From Methanobacteriota archaeon (GTDB lineage Archaea; Thermoplasmatota; Poseidoniia; Poseidoniales; Poseidoniaceae), in the NCBI GenBank assembly GCA_002697705.1, contig NZXL01000039.1, forward strand, positions 1-5,853: a stretch of 5,853 bases of DNA. Reading direction: 5' to 3'. The translations under genes were made by a program, and so were the position numbers. Positions 1-5,648 of the stretch are shown in pieces. Numbering within the stretch: position 1 is the first letter of the stretch; each line of letters opens with the position of its first letter. The notes under the pieces were generated by a model that worked only from the letters and a program-made list of their open reading frames with translations, did no database searches and was not told where the DNA came from.

Positions 1-749
1 TGTTGACCATCTTGTCCAGATTGTGATCCTTGATCTTGGCCTTGGCCTTGTTGACCATCTTGGCCTTGACCTTGTCCTTGACCTTGACCTTGACCTTGGT
101 TTCCTTGGCCTTGACCTTGTCCTTGGCCTTGTCCTTGGCCTTGTCCTTGTCCTTGGCCTTGGCCTTGTCCTTGGCCTTGTCCTTGTCCTTGACCTTGTCC
201 TTGACCTTGACCTTGTCCTTCACCTTGTGGGTTTTCAGTCTCTCCTCCAGCATCGGATTCTCCGCCGCCGTTAGTTCCGCCATTTCCAGAGCCTTGTCCT
301 GATTCAGTAAAATCAGGGTCATAAGCATCTGGAATACCGTCTCCATCGGAGTCTGAGTATTCGCCATCGTTAGGATCTGTAGGGTAAGAGTCGGTGTTAT
401 CCGGCTTACCATCACCATCGGTGTCGGAGTTGTTTGGATTAGTTCCTGCAGCATACTCTTGGGAGTTGGATAATCCATCTCCATCAGGGTCTGCGTTGCC
501 ATCTCCGCCATTTGTTGGGTTCAGTCCATTCGAGACTTCCCAGCCATCTGGGAGTCCGTCGCCATCGCTATCAGCATTGTTTATGTTAGTACCTTGACTT
601 TGTTCCTCAGCATTGGTTAAACCGTCTCCATCAAAATCGGCACCGCCATCAGACGGGTCATTTGGGTCAGATCCAGTACCGCTAACTGCAGTAAATGCAG
701 ATATGGTAAGGAATAAAGCTAGTAGTACGCTTATCATCTTCGTTTTCAT
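1..749 (-). CDS. Secreted thrombospondin type 3 repeat protein with Gly-Gln tail (partial, 3' end beyond window)
   Basis: Exported protein, probably calcium-binding and displayed on or shed from the cell surface. I translated 249 codons from the ATG at 749; the frame is still open at the window edge. Residues 1-24 are a signal peptide (MKTK, then a hydrophobic run to about residue 22, small residues AVSG at the likely cleavage site). Five thrombospondin type 3-like units with DxDGDG cores follow at about residues 37-49, 59-71, 86-98, 108-120 and 132-144; in this family the Asp side chains bind calcium. A Gly/Asn/Ser-rich linker (150-176) leads into 19 uninterrupted Gly-Gln pairs (178-215), an Asn interruption, six more pairs, then a Gln/Asp/Ser-richer stretch. 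A GGAAAGTG lies 7 nt before the start and may be a weak ribosome binding site. Ligand and partners are unknown. Relatives often end in a sorting or anchor signal, but that end is not visible here. Confidence 0.9.
   Translation of the reverse strand, partial: MKTKMISVLLALFLTISAFTAVSGTGSDPNDPSDGGADFDGDGLTNAEEQSQGTNINNADSDGDGLPDGWEVSNGLNPTNGGDGNADPDGDGLSNSQEYAAGTNPNNSDTDGDGKPDNTDSYPTDPNDGEYSDSDGDGIPDAYDPDFTESGQGSGNGGTNGGGESDAGGETENPQGEGQGQGQGQGQGQGQGQGQGQGQGQGQGQGQGQGQGQGQGNQGQGQGQGQGQGQDGQQGQGQDQGSQSGQDGQ
51..227 (-). repeat. Hexanucleotide tandem repeat encoding (Gly-Gln)n
   Basis: On the coding (minus) strand the array is GGN-CAA repeated in frame, with two interruptions (an Asn codon at 99-101 and an Asp codon at 57-59). 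Every Gln codon in the 19-pair uninterrupted part (105-218) is CAA. The Gly codons vary: nine GGA, six GGC, four GGT and no GGG. Positions 121-155 are identical to 157-191, showing a 36-bp higher-order duplication inside the array. Lengths divisible by three keep the reading frame open, so copy-number changes would only lengthen or shorten the protein tail. Confidence 0.93.
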
Positions 750-784
750 GTTTTTTCACTTTCCTATTTTGGTTTGTTTTACAT

Positions 785-803
785 AGAGAACCCGCTGTTC
801 TCT
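785..803. repeat. Hairpin A: 7-bp perfect stem, 5-nt loop
   Basis: AGAGAAC (785-791) and GTTCTCT (797-803) are perfect reverse complements around the loop CCGCT. It lies 36 nt upstream of the start codon of the minus-strand repeat-protein gene, so it would fall in that gene's 5' leader if transcription starts further upstream. No T-run follows on either strand that would make it a standard intrinsic terminator. It could be an RNA structure, an operator for a dimeric regulator, or a copy of a small dispersed repeat. Confidence 0.6.
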
Positions 804-1012
804 CTTTCCAAATTCAATGCTACACGGATGTTCACTAAAAGTTGGGAAATATGCGATGCTACGCACTGTGTTTGTAGATTAGAAATAACTGTAAAATAGT
901 TTGATATAGGCATTTCTACATTGCCTAATTGGGCTTTAGTGCCTCTTTTCACTATTTCACTATGGTTATTTGTCAAGTCCTCCAAAATCATCGCATTTCA
1001 CGGGTTGTTCTT

Positions 1013-1031
1013 AGGGAACCCAGCGTTCCCT
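1013..1031. repeat. Hairpin B: 7-bp perfect stem, 5-nt loop, sister of hairpin A
   Basis: AGGGAAC (1013-1019) and GTTCCCT (1025-1031) pair perfectly around the loop CCAGC. It has the same stem and loop length as hairpin A. It differs from A in the stem by an A-T to G-C change that is compensated on both arms. It lies 49 nt after the stop codon of the minus-strand gene ending at 1080, so it would be in that gene's 3' region. Confidence 0.6.
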
Positions 1032-1079
1032 CTAATTCATCTAACAAACTCACACTATATGAATAACGCGATACGCTGA

Positions 1080-1835
1080 TTATTCGGCAAACGCAATTGC
1101 GGGTAATAAAATGGACGCTTCGTGCGAAAGTACGAACCTCGCGACATAATCGGCTAAATTGGAATCTGCAAATGCGTGTAAACGCTCGGAACCGTTTCCT
1201 TTTGCATCATCGAATAATTTCAGAGTTAGGCCCTTTTCTTGGCGCGAAAGTGCTATTTTAGCAGCTCTTATTGCATTTGAGCCTTCAATTCCGCCTGGAC
1301 CGAGTTTATTCATTCCCAGATAGTGGGCTAGTTTGCCTTGCCTTACCCCATTTTTCCCTTCAAGGGCTAACATCCCTAAAATGATGAATTGGTCTCTTTT
1401 CGCCGCATTCCAGCGATGGTAATCGCCTGAAAACTTTTCTTCAAACCTATCTATGATCTCGCTATACTGTTCTGGCAATGACGTTTTGTCTATCGGTTTT
1501 ACTTTTTGCTTTGAATTGACGCGAACATTCTTTGGCATTATATCAGAAAATGGAGTCCAAAGACATTCTTTATCTAGCCACATGGTGAGTTTATCATAAA
1601 AGACTGGATCGGTTTTTCGCCAATCCCAGACGCTTCTCTTCAATAATTCAGGCGCCAGTGATGCAAAACCGTCCGGGTCTTGAACTGCTAATTCTTTGAA
1701 TGCTGCCAAGTAACGTTCGACCCTTTTCTCGGTCTCTGCTTGTTCTGCCATCCAGCCGTCGTCTTTTGAAGTCATATAATATGTTTTTTTCTTGTTGGTA
1801 TTTATTTGTTGCATCATTGCACACTCATTTATCAT
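1080..1835 (-). CDS. Unrecognised protein, possible winged-helix region
   Basis: I do not recognise this 251-residue protein. It is soluble, with no signal peptide or membrane segment. Residues 28-70 are charged and predicted helical; 71-105 are rich in Trp (WDW, MW, LW). Residues 148-200 look like a helix-turn-helix: a hydrophobic first helix (DQFIILGMLALEG), then VRQGKLAHYLG, a Gly/Pro turn, and a helix NAIRAAKIALSRQE, followed by a possible wing (202-216). This suggests DNA binding, but it is inference from pattern only. The start is uncertain: ATG codons occur at residues 1, 7, 8 and 21. A GAGTG precedes residues 7/8, and an AT-rich TATA-like box at 1853-1864 would place transcription close to the first ATG, so a leaderless or very short leader is plausible. 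It follows the acetyltransferase gene on the same strand by 67 bp. Confidence 0.75.
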   Translation of the reverse strand: MINECAMMQQINTNKKKTYYMTSKDDGWMAEQAETEKRVERYLAAFKELAVQDPDGFASLAPELLKRSVWDWRKTDPVFYDKLTMWLDKECLWTPFSDIMPKNVRVNSKQKVKPIDKTSLPEQYSEIIDRFEEKFSGDYHRWNAAKRDQFIILGMLALEGKNGVRQGKLAHYLGMNKLGPGGIEGSNAIRAAKIALSRQEKGLTLKLFDDAKGNGSERLHAFADSNLADYVARFVLSHEASILLPAIAFAE

Positions 1836-1852
1836 AAAAATATCACTAAGAG

Positions 1853-1864
1853 TTATTTTTTATT
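1853..1864 (-). promoter_or_regulatory. Probable TATA box of the unrecognised gene
   Basis: The minus strand reads AATAAAAAATAA here. Its centre is about 23 nt before the first ATG (1835) and about 41 nt before the ATG pair at residues 7/8. Archaeal TATA boxes usually sit about 26 nt before the transcription start, so initiation is expected near 1830-1835. This suggests the gene can be transcribed independently of the upstream acetyltransferase gene. Confidence 0.4.
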
Positions 1865-1888
1865 GATAGCATAGAAAGTTTAGGGTTT

Positions 1889-1901
1889 ATGAATAATTCA
1901 T
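1889..1901. repeat. Short AT-rich palindrome after acetyltransferase stop
   Basis: ATGAAT-A-ATTCAT is a perfect inverted repeat with a single central base, two bases beyond the stop codon at 1903. It may be an operator in front of the downstream gene, or chance in AT-rich sequence; its length alone does not decide. Confidence 0.3.
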
Positions 1902-1902
1902 G

Positions 1903-2424
1903 TTATAATTCCTTCATCATTGACCTATGAGGGCCTATTCCTTCAATAGAATAGGGGTCGTCGATGATTTGCCATCCTTGAGATTGGTAGAATGGTATTG
2001 CGAATTCACGCGCCTGTAGAAATCCATATTTTGCTCCAAATTCTTGCTTTGAGGTAGCTTCTAAACTCGATAGGACTAGGGCTGCCAATCCTTTTCGTCT
2101 TTCATCGACGAGGGTTCCCATTTGCCTTATCTGTATCGCAGGCCTATTATTTTCCATTTTAGTAAGTGGCCCGAATCCAGGGCACTTTGTAGCATCTGGA
2201 CCTGCATGGTCTGCGGCTGTACCGTCGCTATCGGCTGGTATAACATGAGCCCGCCCTACCGATAATACCTTGCTTTGTTTTTCGAAATAAGAGTGTATGG
2301 CTTTGTTGTCATCGGAAAGAATCTCAGCGCCTCTTGGGAATCCAAGTGGTTGTCTAAGGACAGAGTATCTACAATCATAATATGAAATAGGTATTATCTG
2401 TTCTGGAAGAATAGTTTTCAACAT
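1903..2424 (-). CDS. GNAT family N-acetyltransferase
   Basis: Transfers an acetyl group from acetyl-CoA to an amine; the substrate cannot be read from sequence. At 173 residues it has normal GNAT size. The N-terminal YYDCRYSVLRQPLG (15-28) matches the receptor-side R-x-x-VLR-PLG pattern of ElaA/YitH-like GNATs. Motif A covers about residues 96-122, with strand IQIRQMGTLV and the pyrophosphate loop R109-R-K-G112-L-A114 (RxxGxA). Y146 in IPFYQSQGW is in the position of the usual general-acid Tyr of motif B. Residues 64-95 form a longer polar loop between strands than usual, containing ADSDGT and CPGFGPL. The ATG at 2424 is chosen because a strong Shine-Dalgarno AGGTGA lies 4 nt upstream. The gene diverges from tRNA-Cys and precedes the unrecognised gene on the same strand. 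Confidence 0.9.
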   Translation of the reverse strand: MLKTILPEQIIPISYYDCRYSVLRQPLGFPRGAEILSDDNKAIHSYFEKQSKVLSVGRAHVIPADSDGTAADHAGPDATKCPGFGPLTKMENNRPAIQIRQMGTLVDERRKGLAALVLSSLEATSKQEFGAKYGFLQAREFAIPFYQSQGWQIIDDPYSIEGIGPHRSMMKEL

Positions 2425-2428
2425 AAGT

Positions 2429-2434
2429 TCACCT
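2429..2434 (-). promoter_or_regulatory. Ribosome binding site of the acetyltransferase gene
   Basis: The minus strand reads AGGTGA four bases before the ATG at 2424. It fixes that start and shows the transcript has a leader, unlike several neighbours that seem leaderless. Confidence 0.7.
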
Positions 2435-2490
2435 GGTGCGCACGATGCTTGTCAACATTGCTTATTTGGCCTCTGCTAGAGTACCAATGA

Positions 2491-2528
2491 CTTAAACAAA
2501 ACCTATAATTTCAAATTTATAGTTTAAG
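2491..2528. promoter_or_regulatory. Back-to-back promoter in a nested inverted repeat
   Basis: CTTAAA (2491-2496) pairs with TTTAAG (2523-2528), and inside it CTATAA (2503-2508) pairs with TTATAG (2517-2522). This gives a TATA-like box on each strand: AATTTATAG on plus, about 48 nt before tRNA-Cys, and AAATTATAGG on minus, about 80 nt before the acetyltransferase ATG. With the usual archaeal spacing, starts would fall near 2545 (plus) and 2478 (minus), giving a short tRNA leader and a roughly 54-nt mRNA leader that contains the Shine-Dalgarno site. The symmetry could also be an operator. Confidence 0.5.
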
Positions 2529-2567
2529 GTCGCGTTGAAATAGAACTGGTTTATCCGACAACCTACT

Positions 2568-2641
2568 GCACGGATGTCAGAGCGGCTATGAGCGGGATTG
2601 CAAATCCTGAGACCTGAGTTCAAATCTCAGTCCGTGCTCCA
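2568..2641 (+). tRNA. tRNA-Cys (anticodon GCA), 3' CCA encoded
   Basis: Acceptor stem GCACGGA (2568-2574) pairs perfectly with TCCGTGC (2631-2637). The anticodon arm is CGGGA-TTGCAAA-TCCTG with one G-T pair, giving anticodon GCA, cysteine. The T arm is CTGAG-TTCAAAT-CTCAG. The discriminator is U73, the identity base of tRNA-Cys, and CCA follows in the DNA. The D arm has only a three-pair stem (TCA/TGA) beginning with U10-A25 instead of the common G10-C25, with the conserved GG in the loop. There is no intron. It stands 87 nt before the aminotransferase start and could share its transcript. Confidence 0.97.
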
Positions 2642-2661
2642 ATAAATAAGGCCATTTTAGA

Positions 2662-2669
2662 CATATTTT
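2662..2669 (+). promoter_or_regulatory. Possible TATA box of the aminotransferase gene
   Basis: CATATTTT lies 21 nt after the tRNA. With archaeal spacing the transcript would begin near 2690, after an upstream in-frame TTG codon (2678) and before the Shine-Dalgarno site, which supports translation from the ATG at 2729. The T-runs here could equally serve to end the tRNA transcript. Confidence 0.35.
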
Positions 2670-2714
2670 ACAAAGAGTTGAAATGCGGAATTGGTTTGGT
2701 CAAATTATCTCACA

Positions 2715-2722
2715 GAGGAGGG
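2715..2722 (+). promoter_or_regulatory. Strong Shine-Dalgarno site deciding the aminotransferase start
   Basis: GAGGAGGG ends 6 nt before the ATG at 2729, ideal spacing. It argues against the longer reading frame that could begin at TTG 2678, which would add 17 residues without homology to the family. Confidence 0.85.
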
Positions 2723-2728
2723 CCAAGT

Positions 2729-3865
2729 ATGCCAGAAGTGAACAAGAATATCAAAGATGTTGGCACTGGCTTTGCATCATTCCTTTCCCCACCGGGACCT
2801 GAAGTTATACGTTTTACAGTAGGCCAACCAGATTTTGATACTCCCGAAGCAATAGTTCAATCAGCGAAGGACTCATTGGACAGAGGTGAAACAACATATA
2901 CCAGAACTCAGGGTAGTGAGGAATTATGTTCATCTGTGTCAAATCATTTGAAAATCCATGATATCTCGATTCCGTCAGAGGATATTGTGGTCGCTCCTGG
3001 ATGTAAGCAAGCAGTGCTCTATGCCATGATGGCAACACTGGACCCCGGTGATGAAGTTCTACTACTGGCGCCCGCTTGGCCTTCATATGATGGAATGTTG
3101 AAAATGATTGGTGCTGTACCTATCCACGTACCGGTAAATAGGGAAAACTATCACCCTGACTTTAAAGCCTTAGAAAAAGCAGTAACTGACAAAACAAAAG
3201 CTATTCTGGTCAATTCACCAAACAATCCTACAGGTGCAGTTTACGAGCCAAAAGAAGTTGAAATGTTGGTTGAGTTTGCCAAAAAGAATGACCTGTGGAT
3301 TATTGATGATATGATATATGCCACTCTGGTTTGGGAAGATTATGGATATACCTCTCCAAGTATATTTGAAGGTGGTAAAGAGAGAACTATTACAGTTGGT
3401 GGATGGTCAAAAGGATGGGCTATGACCGGTTGGAGGCTTGGATGGATTGGTGGCCCCAGTAAAGTCATGGACGCTGTAAAGAAAGTTAATGCAAGCGCTG
3501 CAACACACGTTGCCACTTTCTTAATGCCTGCAGCGATAACCGCACTTACTTTAGAAAATGAAACTAAAGAAATGGCAGATTCATTCCGTGAAAGAAGGGA
3601 TGTGATCCACAGATTGCTTGATGCACTACCTGGGGTTTCTGTACCAAAACCGGAAGGAGCGTTCTATGCATTGTGCGATATTACTGAAACTGGCATGGAT
3701 GATGTCCAGTTCGCCACCAGAGCATTGAAAGAGGCACAAGTCCAATTAATTCCTGGCTCACTTATGCAAGGTGGAGAAGGCTTGGTAAGAATATCATATG
3801 CTACTTCAATGGAAAATATCAAAGAAGGTGTCAAAAGACTTCAAACTTGGTTATCGGATTTGTAA
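2729..3865 (+). CDS. Class I pyridoxal-phosphate aminotransferase (aspartate/aromatic type)
   Basis: Cytosolic fold-type I PLP enzyme that moves an amino group between an amino acid and a 2-oxo acid, probably with 2-oxoglutarate/glutamate as one pair. The protein has 378 residues, slightly shorter than the usual 390. Visible landmarks: RFTVGQPDFDTP (about 28-39), the substrate-side Gly loop; YTRTQG (57-62), matching the Tyr70 region; W117 stacking on the cofactor; NSPNNPTG (162-169), with the PLP-contacting Asn at 166; D194 and Y197 in DDMIY; the Schiff-base Lys228 and phosphate-binding Arg236 in SKGWAMTGWRLGW; and R354 in GLVRISYA, the Arg that binds the substrate carboxylate. All key residues are present, so it should be active. 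The family alignment I recall fits subgroup I-gamma (AspB/AspC-like), but aspartate, aromatic, alanine or methionine substrates cannot be told apart. It follows tRNA-Cys and precedes a CoA-binding protein gene by 36 bp. Confidence 0.95.
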   Translation: MPEVNKNIKDVGTGFASFLSPPGPEVIRFTVGQPDFDTPEAIVQSAKDSLDRGETTYTRTQGSEELCSSVSNHLKIHDISIPSEDIVVAPGCKQAVLYAMMATLDPGDEVLLLAPAWPSYDGMLKMIGAVPIHVPVNRENYHPDFKALEKAVTDKTKAILVNSPNNPTGAVYEPKEVEMLVEFAKKNDLWIIDDMIYATLVWEDYGYTSPSIFEGGKERTITVGGWSKGWAMTGWRLGWIGGPSKVMDAVKKVNASAATHVATFLMPAAITALTLENETKEMADSFRERRDVIHRLLDALPGVSVPKPEGAFYALCDITETGMDDVQFATRALKEAQVQLIPGSLMQGGEGLVRISYATSMENIKEGVKRLQTWLSDL

Positions 3866-3871
3866 ACACTA

Positions 3872-3879
3872 TTTGATAA
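3872..3879 (+). promoter_or_regulatory. TTTGATAA box, probable TATA of a leaderless transcript
   Basis: TTTGATAA is centred about 26-27 nt before the A of the ATG at 3902, the distance expected between an archaeal TATA box and the transcription start. The start codon has no good Shine-Dalgarno site (only GGTAGTG at 3889-3895), which fits a leaderless mRNA. The gene may therefore be transcribed on its own as well as from the aminotransferase promoter. Confidence 0.45.
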
Positions 3880-3901
3880 ATTATTACGGTAGTGTTACTT
3901 T

Positions 3902-4561
3902 ATGTCCAGCGATGAAGTGCTATCAAATACGCTCCTTTCCTCTGATTCAATTCATATTTTTGGTAGTGGTTTGAATACTGAAAGGCCAGCAAATAAGGCG
4001 ATACACGACCTAAGTGGCAAGGGCTGGAGATTGGTCCCCTTGCATCTCAACGATGCAGGTGCTACAATCTCTAATATCCCAATTCGTAAGGAAATTGATG
4101 AAGGAATTATTCCAGAAATCGTAGTTTTATTTCTTGCCCCTCAAAGAGCACTGAGTGTTGTAAAACAATTTTTATTTAGATTTCAAGCCTCAAAATTCCC
4201 CTTGGTCTGGTTCCAAAGAGGAGCTAAGAATGATGATGCTGTCTCTATGCTAGAGGAAATAGGTGCGAAATTTGTCGTGGAAGATTGTATTGTAGAATAT
4301 ATCAATCGTAACTCATTAGTGAAATCGTCAAAGGTTCCAACTTTACCATGGTATAGACAAACCAAAGATTTGTCGAAGGATGGTTGTTCGGTTTGGTCCG
4401 CTTTCAGTGGAACTGAGATAAACACAAATTTTGATGGTGAATTTGAATGGGCAGGGGACTTGTGGGACTTAGAAGCCTCTCAGCATATTATCCCTCGATA
4501 TATCCGCTCAATGCGTAAAGAGGAAGAAACTCTTGAAGAATTAGCATTAAGATTGAGTTGA
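3902..4561 (+). CDS. CoA-binding domain protein (YccU-like) with extra C-terminal region
   Basis: Residues 15-135 match the CoA_binding_2/YccU Rossmann-like domain. The signs are IHIFGSGLNTERPANKA (17-33), VPLHLND in place of the usual PVNP, VVLFLAPQRAL (74-84), LVWFQRGAKNDDA (101-113; family vWlQ-G-neea) and the final EDCIVEY (127-133; family rCi--E). Proteins of this family bind CoA or a similar nucleotide but their cellular role is poorly defined. The family is usually about 130-150 residues; here about 85 more follow (136-219), rich in Trp, Asp and Glu (FEWAGDLWDLEA), with a charged C-terminal helix, which I do not recognise. The first Gly motif reads GSG with the usual Arg kept (R28). 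The 3' end overlaps the convergent propeller gene by 15 bp. Confidence 0.85.
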   Translation: MSSDEVLSNTLLSSDSIHIFGSGLNTERPANKAIHDLSGKGWRLVPLHLNDAGATISNIPIRKEIDEGIIPEIVVLFLAPQRALSVVKQFLFRFQASKFPLVWFQRGAKNDDAVSMLEEIGAKFVVEDCIVEYINRNSLVKSSKVPTLPWYRQTKDLSKDGCSVWSAFSGTEINTNFDGEFEWAGDLWDLEASQHIIPRYIRSMRKEEETLEELALRLS

Positions 4562-5626
4562 AGACACCTTGTATAGTGTGCCTCCATTGCCAAATATTGC
4601 ATAATATAAATCTCCAGACGGGCTAAATCTCAAAGGTAGAGGAGTTCCAAGGTCTTGGGCGAATAATGATGTTTCGCTGCCCCAGCCAGAAAAATTCCCA
4701 TCCGAGTCGAATAACGGCGTGAAATCAATTCTAAGCAATTGGTGACCTTGTGGGAGTAACGTATTCCATGAGCCGTAAACTGTGGCATATACGGTGTGGC
4801 CACTTCCCTCAGATAGCCCAGGCAAACTAGAGTTTTGTGGCCTGACATCAATTCCATTGACAGATGTATGAGGAGTCCAAGTTGCTACAGGGCCTTGTGT
4901 TCCGGCCGGTACTGGAGTTTCAGGTTCATCATCTGGCCAGCCATATGATTCTCCTGCAATCAATAGATTGATCTCTTCAGGAGGATGGTCGCCATCGAAA
5001 TCTCTGCCATTATCGGTGAATATGTAGCCCATTGATTCCACCCATACCCCATCAAAAGAATTACGAACACCTGAGGCGATTACTCCATGTTCTCCATCGA
5101 TTGGATTAACCCAAAGAAGCGCTGCGTTACGCGAATCCTCTTCTTGGCAGACGTTGCATGTGGAGCCAACATGCCAAATTAAGGTGCCATTTGGCAAAGC
5201 ATTAATCGCATTGGTTTGATGATTTCCTGTTGGAACATTGTCAATCAGTACCGTGCGATTAGTCAATTCCCAATCAACGCCTCTATCATATTTGGATAGA
5301 GTTCCAGATTCGGAGATAAATAAATGGTCAACCGTTATGTGTATTCCATGCGGATTATTCAGGCCTTCAAGTATCGTAGATTGAGAAAAGTCGTCCGATG
5401 TATTGAATAAAATAATTCTATCTCCGTCTCTATCACACATCAGCAAATTACCTGGTTCATCCCACTCCATGCATGTAGGGCCGCCTAATCCACCAACTAC
5501 TTTTTCAATTTCATAGCCATCGACTAAAACCTCGTTAGAGGGAGTTGAGTATGGGTAAATCTGCCTTGCAAGTAGAAGAAATACCAAGATCAGAGCGATT
5601 GGTACAATATGGCGGCGAAGACCCAT
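4547..5626 (-). CDS. Membrane-anchored sGDH/sorbosone dehydrogenase-like beta-propeller
   Basis: 359-residue member of the soluble glucose/sorbosone dehydrogenase (GSDH, PQQ-type) propeller family, probably held outside the membrane by the uncleaved N-terminal helix at residues 7-21 (after MGLRRH). Family blocks in order: LNNPHGIHI (89-97); NHQTNAI with H136, placed like the catalytic His; GSTCNVCQEED (154-164); SGVRN (185-189), whose Arg-Asn matches the PQQ-contacting pair; FTDNGRDFDGDHPPEEIN (203-220); ESYGWP (226-231); and the last blade SPSGDLYYAIF with GTLYKV. The position that is usually Arg-Pro before the last blade reads Leu-Pro (330-331), so PQQ binding is less certain; the substrate is unknown. 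CNVC lacks the His of a haem motif. The start has no Shine-Dalgarno but a TTTGATAG box 27 nt upstream, suggesting a leaderless transcript. It follows a PGF-CTERM protein gene by 59 bp. Confidence 0.88.
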   Translation of the reverse strand: MGLRRHIVPIALILVFLLLARQIYPYSTPSNEVLVDGYEIEKVVGGLGGPTCMEWDEPGNLLMCDRDGDRIILFNTSDDFSQSTILEGLNNPHGIHITVDHLFISESGTLSKYDRGVDWELTNRTVLIDNVPTGNHQTNAINALPNGTLIWHVGSTCNVCQEEDSRNAALLWVNPIDGEHGVIASGVRNSFDGVWVESMGYIFTDNGRDFDGDHPPEEINLLIAGESYGWPDDEPETPVPAGTQGPVATWTPHTSVNGIDVRPQNSSLPGLSEGSGHTVYATVYGSWNTLLPQGHQLLRIDFTPLFDSDGNFSGWGSETSLFAQDLGTPLPLRFSPSGDLYYAIFGNGGTLYKVSSTQS

Positions 5627-5648
5627 GCCGTTGTGACAAGGGCCTTCG

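Larger units (their letters stand above)
750..1079. other. Intergenic region with two related hairpins, no convincing gene
   Basis: This 330-bp gap separates the stop codon of the unrecognised protein gene on the right from the start of the repeat-protein gene on the left, both on the minus strand. It holds two hairpins of the same architecture (785-803 and 1013-1031), annotated separately. After each hairpin on the plus strand comes an AATTCA and then a GCGAT...ACGC block (853-864 and 1067-1076), hinting at a degenerate duplicated module. A 70-codon minus-strand frame at 779-991 crosses the first hairpin but lacks a good ribosome binding site and resembles nothing I know. The promoter of the repeat-protein gene must lie here or further upstream; I see only weak AT-rich candidates around 890-910. 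Confidence 0.6.

Noticed and set aside
30..227. Hexamer array as a CRISPR-like repeat
   Set aside because: Units are six bases with no spacers and keep a protein frame.
23..302. Two plus-strand open frames rich in Leu/Gly/Val/Asp or Leu/Thr/Ser across the hexamer repeat
   Set aside because: They exist only because a hexamer array without stops is open in several frames. The minus-strand frame has a signal peptide and calcium-binding repeats in continuity.
394..597. 67-codon plus-strand frame rich in Ser/Pro
   Set aside because: Antisense shadow of the TSP3 repeats; the Ser/Pro richness is the complement of the Asp/Gly codons.
817..828. CACGGATGT shared with the start of tRNA-Cys, as a possible tRNA fragment or attachment site
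   Set aside because: Only about nine bases match and there is no second tRNA arm or integrase gene nearby, so chance is likelier.
779..991. 70-codon minus-strand frame between the unrecognised gene and the repeat-protein gene
   Set aside because: No ribosome binding site at the ATG, no recognisable motif, and its 3' end runs through hairpin A. It could be a real small gene, but nothing in the sequence supports it beyond being open.
2678..2728. Longer N-terminus of the aminotransferase from a TTG codon
   Set aside because: A GAGGAGGG site 6 nt before the ATG at 2729 and lack of family similarity in the extra 17 residues favour the shorter protein.
2814..3086. 90-codon minus-strand frame inside the aminotransferase gene
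   Set aside because: Antisense shadow of a fully conserved enzyme gene, with no recognisable features of its own.
5145..5170. CNVC in the propeller protein as a haem c site
   Set aside because: Haem c attachment needs CxxCH; here Gln follows. The CNVC block is a known conserved piece of this propeller family.
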